64,000 nt of DNA from Hymenobacter ginkgonis (GTDB taxonomy: Bacteria > Bacteroidota > Bacteroidia > Cytophagales > Hymenobacteraceae). The translations under genes were made by a program, and so were the position numbers. Where the stretch lies: the NCBI RefSeq assembly GCF_009755225.1, contig NZ_WQKZ01000002.1:62001-126000 (forward strand), written 5' to 3'. This document shows positions 49,942-58,452 of the stretch, one piece after another. Every line of letters begins with the position of its first letter. Position 1 is the first letter of the stretch. The notes beneath the pieces were generated by a model, which was not told the origin of the DNA, made no database searches, and saw only the letters and a list, made by a program, of their open reading frames with translations.

Positions 49942-52443
49942 ATGTCTGCTCCTGCTACCCCTATAGCTACGCCTTACTTTGAGCCCGACCCGTTGCTGCA
50001 CGACCTGCTGGCCGTCTCGCTGACAGCCATCAACCTGCTGCGCCCCTGCTATAGTCCGGCCGGCGAGCTGAACGATTTTGCTCCGGAATATTTTAACTCC
50101 GCCGCTCAGCGCATGACCGGACTGCCCGAGCGGCCCGTTGGCACGGCCCGCACCCTATTTCCCGCTATCTTCGGCAATGGCATCTTTGCTTTTTACCGGC
50201 AGGTGTTTGAAACCGGCGAGCCCGACCAATTTCAGCTTTACTACCAGGCCGACGGGCTCGATAATTACTTCCACATCGCGGCCCGCCGCAGTGGCGATTG
50301 GCTGTGGGTCAGCTTCACCGACACGGCCGACCAGTCCCGCACGGGCGCTGAAAACGCCCTGCGCCAAACCCAGGCGGCCGAAGTGGCTGCCCGCGCTGAG
50401 GCCGAGCTACAGCGTCAGCGCTTCCACGAGGTACTGATGCAACTGCCCGCCCCGGTGGCGGTCTACCACGGCCCTGCCCACACCTATCAGTTCGTCAATA
50501 TGCGCTATCAGCACATATTCCCCCTCCGCAGCTTTGCCGGCCGGCCATTTCGCGACGCGATGCCGGAATCGGTAGGACTCGGCGTCGCGGCCTTGTTTGA
50601 CCAAGTCTACCAGAGTGGGGTGCCCTTTTACGGCCATGAGTTGGAAGGCTGGTTCGACTTTGACGGGACTGGGGAGCGCAGGCAGCTGTTTTTTAATCTC
50701 TACCTGCATCCCTTGCGCAACGCGCAGGGCGTGGTAGATGGGCTACTCGATTTTGCCTATGACGTGACCGAGCAGGTGCTGGCCCGCCGACAGTTACAGC
50801 AGCTAAATCAGGAGTTGGAAACCCGCGTGGCCGAGCGCTCTGAAACCGCCCTGGCGCTGCAAGCGGATGTACTAGCGGCGGCCCAACGCCAGGTTGCCGA
50901 GCGCGAATCGTTTTACCAGGTGTTCGAGCAAACCCCGGCCGCCATCTGCATCCAGCGCGGCCCGGAGCACCGCTACGAGTATGCCAACCAGGCCTACCGT
51001 GACTTTTTCCCTGGTCGCCCACTCCTCGGCCAGCCCGTGGCCGAGGCCTTGCCCGAAACGGTAGACAGCGGCGTCGTGGCCCTGCTCGACCGGGTGTATC
51101 AGACCGGCGAACCCTACGAGGGCATCGAACTGCCGCTGCTCATAGCGCAGCCTCAGGGGCCGCCCCGGCAGATGTATTTCACCTTCACCTACCAGCCCTA
51201 CCGCGAGAACGGGGAGATAGTAGGCATTTCTACCTTCGCCTACAACGTGGCCGAGCAGGTGCTGGCCCGGCACGAGCGCGAAGCCCAGCAGCGGCGGTTG
51301 CAAGCCATTTTTGAGCAGGCCCCGGTGGCCATCTTCGTGCTGCATGGCCCAAACTATATCCTCGACGTGGTGAATCCGTTCATGAGCGAGGTGCTGGGCC
51401 GGACGCCTGATGAGCTGCTAGGCCAGCCCTATTTTGAGGCCATGCCCGAGCTGGCCAGCCAGGGCTACGCCGCCTTTATGGACCAGGTTTGGCACACCGG
51501 CCAGCCCTTTACCGCCCGCGAGCAGCCCGCCAAACTCAAGCGCCATCAGGCCGGCGAAACCGGTTACTTTACCTTCGTGTATCAGCCCCTGTTTGATGCC
51601 CAGGGCCAGCTCACGGATATCATGTGCGTGGCCCTGGATGAAACCGAGCAAGTGCGCGCCCGCCAGCAAGTGCAATCCCTCAACGAGGAACTAGCCGCTA
51701 TCAACGAAGAATTGATGGCAACCAATGAGGAACTCAACGAGAGCAATACTCGCTTGATGCGCACCAACGTAGACCTGGACACGTTTGTCTACACCGCCTC
51801 GCACGACCTCAAAGCCCCGATTACCAACATCGAAAGCATCGTGCTGGCCCTGCGTAGCACGCTGCCGCCGGCGGTGCAGCAGGACGAGGTGGTCAATCAC
51901 CTATTGGGCCTGCTCGACACGACCGTGACCCGCTTTCAGTTTACCATCGGCCAACTCACCGATATTTCTCGCCTGCAACTGGCCCACGCCGGCCCGGCCG
52001 AACCGGTGCTGCTGGCGCAAGCAATAGAAAACGTGCGGCTGGACCTGGCCCCCAATATGGTAGCGGCTAACACCCAGCTCACAGTTGAGGTGCCGGCCGA
52101 GCTGGTCGTATCATTCTCCCCTGCTAACCTGCGCAGCATCGTCTATAACCTGCTCAGCAATGCGATTAAATACCGCGCCCCTAACCGACCCCCGCAGGTG
52201 CTGATACGCGCCGAGCAAACGACGTCTGCCGTCGTGCTCTCCGTTCATGATAATGGCCTCGGGATGAGCGAGGTACAGCAGCGCCAACTTTTTGGCCTCT
52301 TCCAACGCCTGCACACCCACGTCGAGGGCACGGGCGTGGGCCTCTACATCAGCAAGCGCCTCGTGGAAAACGGTGGCGGCACAATTGCTGTTCAAAGCCA
52401 GGTCGATGCGGGTGCTACTTTCACTGTGACCTTTCCGGCCTAA
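49942..52443 (+). CDS. Multi-PAS sensor histidine kinase
   Basis: The 833-residue kinase has about four PAS-type sensor regions in tandem (first near residue 25; then HEVLMQLPAPVAVYHGP, YQVFEQTPAAICIQRGP and QAIFEQAPVAIFVLHGP), each ending DEV/YNV-like repeats (FAYDVTEQVLARRQ, FAYNVAEQVLARHE, VALDETEQVRARQQ). A coiled coil (LNEELAAINEELMATNEELN) leads to the phospho-acceptor His in YTASHDLKAPITN at about 619, then NLLSNAIKYR (N box), HDNGLGMSE (G1) and GTGVGLYISKRL (G2). No membrane helix is seen, so it is cytosolic. The start is ATG 49942. The response regulator next to it is broken. Confidence 0.93.
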   Translation: MSAPATPIATPYFEPDPLLHDLLAVSLTAINLLRPCYSPAGELNDFAPEYFNSAAQRMTGLPERPVGTARTLFPAIFGNGIFAFYRQVFETGEPDQFQLYYQADGLDNYFHIAARRSGDWLWVSFTDTADQSRTGAENALRQTQAAEVAARAEAELQRQRFHEVLMQLPAPVAVYHGPAHTYQFVNMRYQHIFPLRSFAGRPFRDAMPESVGLGVAALFDQVYQSGVPFYGHELEGWFDFDGTGERRQLFFNLYLHPLRNAQGVVDGLLDFAYDVTEQVLARRQLQQLNQELETRVAERSETALALQADVLAAAQRQVAERESFYQVFEQTPAAICIQRGPEHRYEYANQAYRDFFPGRPLLGQPVAEALPETVDSGVVALLDRVYQTGEPYEGIELPLLIAQPQGPPRQMYFTFTYQPYRENGEIVGISTFAYNVAEQVLARHEREAQQRRLQAIFEQAPVAIFVLHGPNYILDVVNPFMSEVLGRTPDELLGQPYFEAMPELASQGYAAFMDQVWHTGQPFTAREQPAKLKRHQAGETGYFTFVYQPLFDAQGQLTDIMCVALDETEQVRARQQVQSLNEELAAINEELMATNEELNESNTRLMRTNVDLDTFVYTASHDLKAPITNIESIVLALRSTLPPAVQQDEVVNHLLGLLDTTVTRFQFTIGQLTDISRLQLAHAGPAEPVLLAQAIENVRLDLAPNMVAANTQLTVEVPAELVVSFSPANLRSIVYNLLSNAIKYRAPNRPPQVLIRAEQTTSAVVLSVHDNGLGMSEVQQRQLFGLFQRLHTHVEGTGVGLYISKRLVENGGGTIAVQSQVDAGATFTVTFPA

Positions 52444-52819
52444 GTGCCCTACTTGTTTGCTACACCGTCCTTAAGTAGTGTGCTGCTAGTCGATGACGAC
52501 CCCATCAACTCCCTCAACAAACTCCTGCCTACGCGCCTAGTTATGACCGAGCAGGCCCTGCGCACACTCAACTAGACCGCCGTGCCCTCGGCTCATCTTG
52601 CTTGGCATGGACATGCCCGTACTCAACGAACTGGCTTTTTTGGAGGCCTACGCACAGCTACCGCTGGCCCAGTAGCAAGCCATTGTCATTGTTATGCTTA
52701 CCACCTCCCTTCATCCCGTGGATATGGCCCGCGCTCAGGAGTTGCCCATTGCAGGTTTTCTCAATAAGCCCCTGACCAAGGAAAAGGTCACTGCCTTGCT
52801 GGCGCAGCATTTTGTGTAG
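52444..52819 (+). pseudogene. Decayed CheY-like response regulator
   Basis: From 52444 the frame reads VLLVDDDPINSLNKLL, the phospho-receiver start, but stops at TAG 52573. From 52592, in another frame, LILLGMDMPVLNELAFLEAY corresponds to the phosphorylation loop, with the usual first Asp replaced by Gly. A second TAG lies at 52673, then VIVMLTTSLHPVDMARAQEL and FLNKPLTKEKVTALL complete the fold with the conserved Lys. Two stops, one frameshift and the lost Asp mark it as dead. It lies directly after the kinase gene, as a partner would. Confidence 0.85.
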
Positions 52820-53022
52820 TAGCTAAAGTGGCTTGACTCATGAATAAAAAATAATGGGTCGAGCCGCCCGTAGGCAAGCAAGTCGACTCATTTACCAAGA
52901 TAAGCTGGTAACTAAAACCTGGGTATCTCAGATACAAACGCTGAGACAAAAGATTTATCGTTTTCAGCAGCCTCTTCAGAGTTCACCAAAATTCATTATA
53001 CCCCAGGCTGTACCCCGAAAAG
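52820..53022. other. Intergenic stretch between the dead response regulator and the tRNA terminator
   Basis: Nothing recognisable lies here except an ATG frame from 52854 that reads into the tRNA on the opposite strand and is probably spurious. Confidence 0.4.
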
Positions 53023-53058
53023 AAAAACCCCGTTTGCAGCCTGCAAACGGGGTTTTTT
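53023..53058. terminator. Terminator downstream of tRNA-Leu
   Basis: CCCCGTTTGCAG pairs with CTGCAAACGGGG, flanked by A and T runs, so it works on both strands. On the minus strand it lies directly after the tRNA-Leu gene. Confidence 0.85.
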
Positions 53059-53059
53059 G

Positions 53060-53142
53060 TACCAGAGACGGGACTCGAACCCGTACGTCCGTGAAGACAA
53101 GGGATTTTAAGTCCCTCGTGGCTACCATTACACCACTCTGGC
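53060..53142 (-). tRNA. tRNA-Leu (anticodon UAA)
   Basis: Read on the minus strand, the acceptor GCCAGAG pairs with CTCTGGT (a G:U at the end pair). The anticodon arm is GGGA-CTTAAAA-TCCC giving UAA, a long variable arm follows and the T arm is ACGGG-TTCGAGT-CCCGT. CCA is not encoded. The 5' end overlaps the last 15 bases of the HNH gene. Confidence 0.93.
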
Positions 53143-53622
53143 AGAGCCTTTTAGTTTATTTTTCCCTCTGTAGGAGGTAATTTGAGCGTGGCATTTGGAA
53201 CAAAGTAACTGCAAATTTTCTAAGCGGTGGTCATTATTAACTCCGTTGCGGTGGTGAAGCTCGAGCGGAATAGGCAAGCCTTGCCATTCAGGTAGAAGGT
53301 ATTCCTCGCAGCAATGCTCCTTCAGCTGCGCTTTGAGAAGTCGTTTTTTCAGTCCGTAAGTGGAGTGATAACTAGAATTTTCAATCAGAATTTCTGCAAG
53401 TGGTGCACATTTTCCGAATGCTCGGTAGCGACCGCCCAGGTTCCAAGCGGCACTCATGAAGTGGCAGGTATCAATGCCGTAAATTTTAATTTTTTCCGGC
53501 ACCGTTTTGTAGTTGCCGCCTGCAGGCACTAGGCCCAGCTTGGCCAGCACCTGCGCTACAGCTAGGCTCTCGGCTATGGCAGTGCCCAGGGCAGCTTCGG
53601 TCACTTTACTGAGGCGGGCCAT
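53128..53622 (-). CDS. HNH endonuclease-like protein
   Basis: The 164-residue protein ends with an HNH motif LELHHRNGVNNDHRLENLQL followed by LCSKCHAQ, typical of HNH nucleases (His-His-Asn and the zinc pair CxxC). The N-terminal part (AALGTAIAESLAVAQVLAKL) is helical, and VPEKIKIYGIDTCHFMSAAW resembles the start of small HNH proteins with a basic DNA-binding region. The CxxC that often precedes the motif is altered to HCCEE. The gene lies between tRNA-Gly and tRNA-Leu on the same strand, and its stop falls inside tRNA-Leu. The start at ATG 53622 sits between the terminator and the body; the open extension to 53721 runs into tRNA-Gly and is rejected. Confidence 0.75.
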   Translation of the reverse strand: MARLSKVTEAALGTAIAESLAVAQVLAKLGLVPAGGNYKTVPEKIKIYGIDTCHFMSAAWNLGGRYRAFGKCAPLAEILIENSSYHSTYGLKKRLLKAQLKEHCCEEYLLPEWQGLPIPLELHHRNGVNNDHRLENLQLLCSKCHAQITSYRGKNKLKGSARVV

Positions 53623-53637
53623 GGGGGGTAGGAAAAC

Positions 53638-53672
53638 AAAAAAGACGTTGCCAGCTAGCAACGTCTTTTTTG
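53638..53672. terminator. Bidirectional terminator between tRNA-Gly and the HNH gene
   Basis: AAAAGACGTTGC pairs with GCAACGTCTTTT over a six-base loop, with T runs on each strand. Confidence 0.85.
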
Positions 53673-53676
53673 TTTT

Positions 53677-53752
53677 TGGAGCGGGAGACGAGGTTCGAAC
53701 TCGCGACCTCGACCTTGGCAAGGTCGCGCTCTACCAACTGAGCTACTCTCGC
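53677..53752 (-). tRNA. tRNA-Gly (anticodon GCC)
   Basis: On the minus strand GCGAGAG opens the acceptor and CTCCCGC closes it; the fourth pair is an A:C mismatch. The D arm is GCTC/GAGC, the anticodon arm CGACC-TTGCCAA-GGTCG gives GCC, and the T arm contains TTCGAAC. The CCA end is encoded (TCCA). Confidence 0.93.
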
Positions 53753-53788
53753 TTGAGATGTTCGCTGCGTTAGCGGCGAATGGTGATA

Positions 53789-53796
53789 CAAAGGTA
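53789..53796 (-). promoter_or_regulatory. Bacteroidota -7 element TACCTTTG before tRNA-Gly
   Basis: TACCTTTG on the minus strand is 36 bases upstream of the tRNA-Gly 5' end, a suitable promoter distance. An element like TCTTG lies near the -33 position. Confidence 0.6.
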
Positions 53797-53993
53797 AGCA
53801 GCTATTTTGGGTAGACAAGAAAACCATTCATTTTTTTCACCTGCAAGGGGGTTTAGCCTTCATTTTCAGGCTGAAAAAATTATTTCTACCCCCCTATACT
53901 GAACTTAACCTCGACCAATACTGTGTGGGGCGGGCGTAGCTTTGCTGAGCTTACTTCATGGCCTGCGGGTCGGTTATCACTTTTACCCACCTT

Positions 53994-54995
53994 ATGGCTG
54001 CTCCTAGCTCTTTTACTGTCACCACGGCCTCTGAACCGCACCGCGTGCGTACTCGCCAGATTATTCGGGCGCATCCGGAGGTAAAGCAACTCATGACTCG
54101 CACGCCTGCCACATTTTGGATTGGGCTGGGCTGCGTACTGGCCCAGGTGGGCTTGGCCACGGCGCTGCGCCACCAAGCTTGGTACTGGTCGGCGCTGGTG
54201 GCATATGTAGTGGGGGCGTTTTTCTCGCACACGCTGTTTGTGGTGATTCACGAGGCGGCGCACAACCTCATTTTTCGCACCTTGCGGGCCAACGTGGGGG
54301 TAGGGATTCTGGCCAACTTTCCGTCGATATTTCCAACGGCTATCAGCTTCAAGAATTTTCACATCAAGCACCACGTATTTCAAGGCGTACACGAGCTTGA
54401 TGCCGACTTGCCCGACTGGTACGAGGCCAAGCTGATTCAGAACTACTCGCTAGGCAAAGCCGTGTGGCTGTTCTTCTTCCCAGTTTTTCAGCTCATTCGC
54501 ACGCTACGCTGCCGCGAAGTGGTGACCATTGACCGCTACGTGGTGGCCAATATTGTGGCCCAGCTGGCTTTTGACGCGGCCGTGGTGTATTTTCTGGGCT
54601 GGACAGCCCTGCTGTACTTGTTTCTCAGCTTCTGGTTTTCGGTGGGGCTGCACCCGCTGGGCGCCCGCTGGATTCAGGAGCACTACCTCACGCTGAGCCC
54701 CGAACAGGAAACGTACTCGTACTACGGCCGCCTCAACGGCGTGAACCTCAACGTGGGCTTTCACAACGAGCACCACGACATGCCCAGCATTCCGTGGAAC
54801 AACTTGCCTAAGCTAAAGGCTGTGGCGCCCGAGTTCTATGAGCCGCTGCTGGCGCACACCAGTTATACGCGCCTGTTTTTGCAGTTTTTATTCGACCAGG
54901 AAATCAGCTTGTACTCCCGTATTACGCGCCGCGAGCGCGGCACTGCTACCCTGCGCGACCAGAGTGTGCCTGACCGCGAGCTGGTTAACAGCTAA
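53994..54995 (+). CDS. Fatty acid/sphingolipid delta-4 desaturase-like membrane enzyme
   Basis: The 333-residue membrane protein resembles eukaryotic DEGS1-type sphingolipid delta-4 desaturases along its length: IIRAHPEVKQLM at the start, HEAAH (about 85), HIKHH (about 122) and HNEHHD (about 256). Also present are GLHPLGARWIQEHY, ETYSYYGRLNGVNLNVGFHN and SLYSRITRRERG near the end. The three histidine boxes hold a di-iron centre that uses O2 to insert a double bond in the sphingoid base. Four or so membrane helices are present. ATG 53994 is preferred to 53958. Bacteroidota do make sphingolipids, so the substrate is plausible, but it is inferred. Confidence 0.85.
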   Translation: MAAPSSFTVTTASEPHRVRTRQIIRAHPEVKQLMTRTPATFWIGLGCVLAQVGLATALRHQAWYWSALVAYVVGAFFSHTLFVVIHEAAHNLIFRTLRANVGVGILANFPSIFPTAISFKNFHIKHHVFQGVHELDADLPDWYEAKLIQNYSLGKAVWLFFFPVFQLIRTLRCREVVTIDRYVVANIVAQLAFDAAVVYFLGWTALLYLFLSFWFSVGLHPLGARWIQEHYLTLSPEQETYSYYGRLNGVNLNVGFHNEHHDMPSIPWNNLPKLKAVAPEFYEPLLAHTSYTRLFLQFLFDQEISLYSRITRRERGTATLRDQSVPDRELVNS

Positions 54996-55094
54996 GGTAA
55001 AGCGTCGGGCTTTTATTTCTGAAAAAGGCAAATCCAGTCGGGAGTGAAGTGCCGTAGGTGGGTCATCATCTACCACTTCTCTTTTCCTTTTCCA

Positions 55095-55655
55095 ATGAAG
55101 ATTTCCTTTTTCTCGCTCGCCCTGGTTGCGCTGTTGGGCACGGCTACTATCCAGTCGGCTTCGGCCCAAAAAGCCAAAACTGTAATGGTTGGCGGGGCGC
55201 CCATGTACCCCACGAAAAACATCGTCGAGAACGCCGTTAACTCGAAGGACCACACCACGCTGGTAGCCGCCGTGAAGGCAGCTGGCCTCGTAGAAACCCT
55301 GTCGGGCCCCGGCCCTTTCACTGTATTTGCCCCTACCAACGAGGCATTTGCCGCCCTACCCGCCGGCACGGTAGAAACCTTGGTGAAGCCCGAAAACAAA
55401 GAAACGCTTACCAAAATCCTGACCTACCACGTGGTAGCTGGCAAAATGACGTCGGCTGACCTCATGAAGGCCATCAAGGCTGGCAACGGCAAAGCCACCC
55501 TCAAAACGGTGAGCGGCGGCACCCTCACGGCCATGATGAAAGGCAAGACTATTGAGCTGAAAGACGAGAAAGGCGGCATTTCGACCGTTACTATCGCCGA
55601 CGTAATCCAGAGCAATGGCGTTATTCACGTAGTGAATAAAGTGCTGATGCCCTAA
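55095..55655 (+). CDS. Secreted fasciclin-domain protein
   Basis: The 186-residue protein has a signal peptide (FFSLALVALLGTATIQSASA) and one FAS1 domain: IVENAVNSKDHTTLVAAVKA, then GPFTVFAPTNEAFAALPAGT and LTYHVVAGKMTSADL, ending SNGVIHVVNKVLMP. FAS1 domains mediate cell adhesion or matrix contacts outside the cell. The start is ATG 55095; the frame begins upstream at 55044 but without signal character. A strong terminator lies 28 bp after the stop. Confidence 0.93.
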   Translation: MKISFFSLALVALLGTATIQSASAQKAKTVMVGGAPMYPTKNIVENAVNSKDHTTLVAAVKAAGLVETLSGPGPFTVFAPTNEAFAALPAGTVETLVKPENKETLTKILTYHVVAGKMTSADLMKAIKAGNGKATLKTVSGGTLTAMMKGKTIELKDEKGGISTVTIADVIQSNGVIHVVNKVLMP

Positions 55656-55682
55656 ATATTGCGCTTTGCGCAATTCTTAAAG

Positions 55683-55718
55683 AAAGCCCTGTTAGCCTCG
55701 TTGCTGACAGGGCTTTTT
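55683..55718 (+). terminator. Rho-independent terminator after the fasciclin gene
   Basis: AAGCCCTGT pairs with ACAGGGCTT and is followed by TTTTT. Confidence 0.85.
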
Positions 55719-55833
55719 GGTGTCCATTTCCAACCGCTTTTTTAGCACAATTTCGCACCACTATGTATCTTAGCCTTGCCGTAGCTAGCCTACATAACAA
55801 ACAATCAGACTATCTTTTCCCACCCTTTTTATT

Positions 55834-56424
55834 ATGCAAAATTTTACTCGTTTAGTGGTAGTAACGTGGTTATTGGCTACAAGCTGGCTGGTTATAATAA
55901 CTCCCGCCAAAGCCCAAAAGCTACGCGAAACAAAGTACGAGCACGGCATGCTCGATAAAAACCAAAAAATTGGAGTTTGGGAGTATTATGGCTACACGCC
56001 CTCGGGCGAAAAAGTAGTAGTGCAGCGCTACGACCACGCGCAAAAGCAGCTACTCTATTTCCGGCCGGGCGCTGAAGTGCTCTACCACGCCGAGATTGGC
56101 CCAGGCCAGTGGAAATACGTGCGGCCCGACCGACCGCCGCTATTCATTGGCAGCGATGCGGCCCTGGCAACCTACACGGCCAAGCTAGTGTACCCCGAGC
56201 TAGCCTTGGCGCGTAACATTCAGGGTAAAGTGCTGGTAGCATTTACTATAGATACGCTGGGGCACACTACGGGCCACCACTTGGTGCAGCGCATTGGCGG
56301 TGGCTGCGACGAAGAAGCTATGCGTATTGCCCGCACCGTGCCCGACCAGTGGGTGCCCGCTCGCATCGGCACGCGCGCCGTAGCGGTAGAGTACGAGCTG
56401 CCCCTAAATTTTAAGCTGCAATAA
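55834..56424 (+). CDS. Secreted TonB C-terminal domain protein
   Basis: The 196-residue protein has a signal peptide ending near PAKAQ, a short region with WEYYGYTPSGEKVVV-like repeat, and a C-terminal TonB-type domain: YPELALARNIQGKVLVAFTI, HHLVQRIGGGCDEEAMRIA and VPARIGTRAVAVEYELPLNF. In Bacteroidota, TonB-C proteins may contact TonB boxes of outer-membrane transporters; this one has no N-terminal helix anchor apart from the signal. The partner is unknown. The start is ATG 55834. Confidence 0.85.
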   Translation: MQNFTRLVVVTWLLATSWLVIITPAKAQKLRETKYEHGMLDKNQKIGVWEYYGYTPSGEKVVVQRYDHAQKQLLYFRPGAEVLYHAEIGPGQWKYVRPDRPPLFIGSDAALATYTAKLVYPELALARNIQGKVLVAFTIDTLGHTTGHHLVQRIGGGCDEEAMRIARTVPDQWVPARIGTRAVAVEYELPLNFKLQ

Positions 56425-56454
56425 CCAAGCGGCATCGCGGCCGTAGCTTGGAGC

Positions 56455-57000
56455 ATGAAAACTGCGTTTTGGGGGCGGCTGGCCGCCCTACCCCTGTGCC
56501 TAGGAGCCAGCTTGCTGCTTACCAGCTGCGACTCGACGCCGCGCGAGCGGCAGGAGGCCGTGCGCCAGGAAATGAGTAAGCTCGATACAGCTGCCCGCAA
56601 CTCGGGCCGCACCCTGAAGCGGGTGGGCCGGCAAGTGGCGCGCTTCGACTCGGCCAACCATGCCCGCCGGGCGGTGCCGCTCGATGTACGCAAGCAAAAA
56701 ACGGTGGACCAGGAGCTGCTGGGCAGCTACGCCACCCAGGTAAGTAGCCTCACGCCGGCTACCATTGCGGGGGCTTATGGGCAACTACTGCGCGCTACCC
56801 GCGCGCGCCGCGCGAACTGGCAGGCTCGCGATTGGGATTATGCCCAAGCCACTTACCAGCGCCTCAACGCGCAGTTGGCCCGCATTCGCCTCGACTTGCC
56901 GGCCCGCGACGAGCTACGCATTCGGGCGTGGCAAACCGAGTTCACGGGTTTGCGGGCTAGCCGCATGGCGAAAGATTTTAAGGCTGTCACCAAAAAGTAG
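56455..57000 (+). CDS. Hypothetical lipoprotein
   Basis: The 181-residue product has a lipoprotein signal (LPLCLGASLLLTSC, lipidated Cys at about residue 25) and an alpha-helical, Arg/Ala/Gln-rich body with a possible coiled coil. No domain was recognised. It lies 30 bp after the TonB-C gene on the same strand, so they may be cotranscribed. The function is unknown. Confidence 0.7.
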   Translation: MKTAFWGRLAALPLCLGASLLLTSCDSTPRERQEAVRQEMSKLDTAARNSGRTLKRVGRQVARFDSANHARRAVPLDVRKQKTVDQELLGSYATQVSSLTPATIAGAYGQLLRATRARRANWQARDWDYAQATYQRLNAQLARIRLDLPARDELRIRAWQTEFTGLRASRMAKDFKAVTKK

Positions 57001-57078
57001 CGGGCGTTGTTTAACTAGTAGGGGTAGGGACTGGCCCGATGCTGCGCCCTACCCCCCTTTCGTCAGCCAACCCTTTTT

Positions 57079-57531
57079 ATGTCTGCCACTACGCCTAAGC
57101 AGGAGAATATTATCGTGCTCGACTCGTACTACGAGCCGCTGGCGGCCCACTTGGCCCGTACCAAGCTGGAGGCAGCGGGCATTCCGTGCTTCCTCACCAA
57201 CGAAAACCTGGTGTCGCTCAACCGCATGTACAGCCCGGTAGCGGGCGGCGTGCGGCTGCACATCTACCAGCGCGACTTGGCCCAAGCCACCGAAGTGCTG
57301 CGCGAACCTACTGTGATGCAGGCTACTCGCGGGGGCCTAGCCGAGCCCGCGGCGCCTACCCCCACCGCCGCCACGGAGCCCTGCCCGCGCTGCGGCTCCG
57401 ATGAGGTGACGTATGATACGGCCGCCGAGCCCGGCGCGGCTCATTGGTTTGTGGCGCTGCTGTCGCGGCTGCGGCGCTACCCGCTGCAAGGGCGGGCCCA
57501 CCATTGCTTTCACTGCGGACTCAACTTTTAA
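57079..57531 (+). CDS. DUF2007 and zinc-ribbon protein
   Basis: The 150-residue protein starts with a DUF2007-type alpha/beta domain (IIVLDSYYEPLAAHLARTKL, then IYQRDLAQATEVLR), a putative signal-transducing module. It ends with a zinc ribbon: CPRCGSDEV at about residue 108 and HCFHCGLNF at the end. No membrane segment is seen. The molecular role is unknown. The start is ATG 57079. Confidence 0.8.
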   Translation: MSATTPKQENIIVLDSYYEPLAAHLARTKLEAAGIPCFLTNENLVSLNRMYSPVAGGVRLHIYQRDLAQATEVLREPTVMQATRGGLAEPAAPTPTAATEPCPRCGSDEVTYDTAAEPGAAHWFVALLSRLRRYPLQGRAHHCFHCGLNF

Positions 57532-57582
57532 GCCGGGGTAGGGCTGGCTTAACTTTTGGCGCTTCCAGCGCTTTAAGCTGGC

Positions 57583-58299
57583 ATGGAAAAACAAGCAAAG
57601 AAAGTGGCGCTCATCACGGGGGCCAATAAAGGCCTGGGCCTCGAAATAGCGCGCCAGTTGGGCCAGCAGGGCTTGGCTGTGGTGCTAGGAGCCCGCCAAG
57701 GCAAGGCCGAAGCACCCGCCGCCGAGCTGCGTGCCCAGGGCCTCGACGCCCGCGCCGTAGAGCTAGATGTGACTAATGCCGCCGACATTGCGGCGCTGCC
57801 CCAGTTTTTGCAGGACAATTATGGGCGGCTCGATGTAGTAGTCAACAATGCCGGTGTGCAGCTCGACGAAGGCTTCGACGTGAGCCCCGACACGCTGCGC
57901 CGCACCTACGAGGCCAATGTTATTGGGCCGTATGCGATTACGCAGGCTCTGCTGCCGCTGCTGCGGCAGGCCCCGGCCGGGCGCATCGTCAACCAAAGCA
58001 GTATTTTGGGTTCGCTGGCTACCATCAGCGCCGGGGAGGGGGGTAGCTGGGCCACGCCGGGCTACACCTCGTCGAAAGCTGCGCTCAATATGCTTACGGT
58101 GGTACTGGCCCAGCATTTGGCAGCCACCAACATCAAGGTCAATGCTGCGCATCCTGGGTGGGTAAAAACTGACATGGGTGGCGAAAATGCTCCGCTCGAC
58201 GTGCGCGAAGGCGCCCAGACGGCCGTGCGGCTGGCGCTGCTGCCCGCCGATGGCCCCACCGGTGGGTACTTCCACGGCACCGAAACACTGGCCTGGTAA
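57583..58299 (+). CDS. SDR-family carbonyl reductase-like oxidoreductase
   Basis: The 238-residue SDR has the NAD(P) motif ALITGANKGLGLEIA at about residue 10, NNAGVQ, IVNQSSILG with the catalytic Ser and YTSSKAALN with Tyr and Lys. ANVIGPYAITQALLPLL and HPGWVKTDMGG place it near carbonyl-reductase-like SDRs that reduce small carbonyls with NADPH. The substrate is unknown. The start is ATG 57583; it is monocistronic by position. Confidence 0.92.
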   Translation: MEKQAKKVALITGANKGLGLEIARQLGQQGLAVVLGARQGKAEAPAAELRAQGLDARAVELDVTNAADIAALPQFLQDNYGRLDVVVNNAGVQLDEGFDVSPDTLRRTYEANVIGPYAITQALLPLLRQAPAGRIVNQSSILGSLATISAGEGGSWATPGYTSSKAALNMLTVVLAQHLAATNIKVNAAHPGWVKTDMGGENAPLDVREGAQTAVRLALLPADGPTGGYFHGTETLAW

Positions 58300-58327
58300 C
58301 TCGGTGAAAGCAAAATAGTTGAGTAGT

Positions 58328-58359
58328 GCGTGGCCTACCTGCTGCCAGCTAGGCCACGC
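58328..58359. terminator. Hairpin between convergent genes
   Basis: GCGTGGCCTA pairs with TAGGCCACGC over a 12-base loop, between the SDR and the leftward hydrolase. No T run follows directly. Confidence 0.55.
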
Positions 58360-58452
58360 GCTCGTGATTGCCCAAGTTTATCACGCTTCAACCAAGTATC
58401 TCTCGCAGCAACGGCTGGTTAGGTAAGAAGTCTTCACTAAGACAAACCCCGC

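Noticed and set aside
52573..52675. In-frame TAG codons as readthrough or reassigned codons in the response regulator
   Set aside because: A frameshift and a lost phospho-acceptor are also present, and all other genes use TAG as a normal stop.
53128..53721. HNH gene starting upstream within tRNA-Gly
   Set aside because: The extension crosses a terminator and a tRNA gene; the body begins well at ATG 53622.
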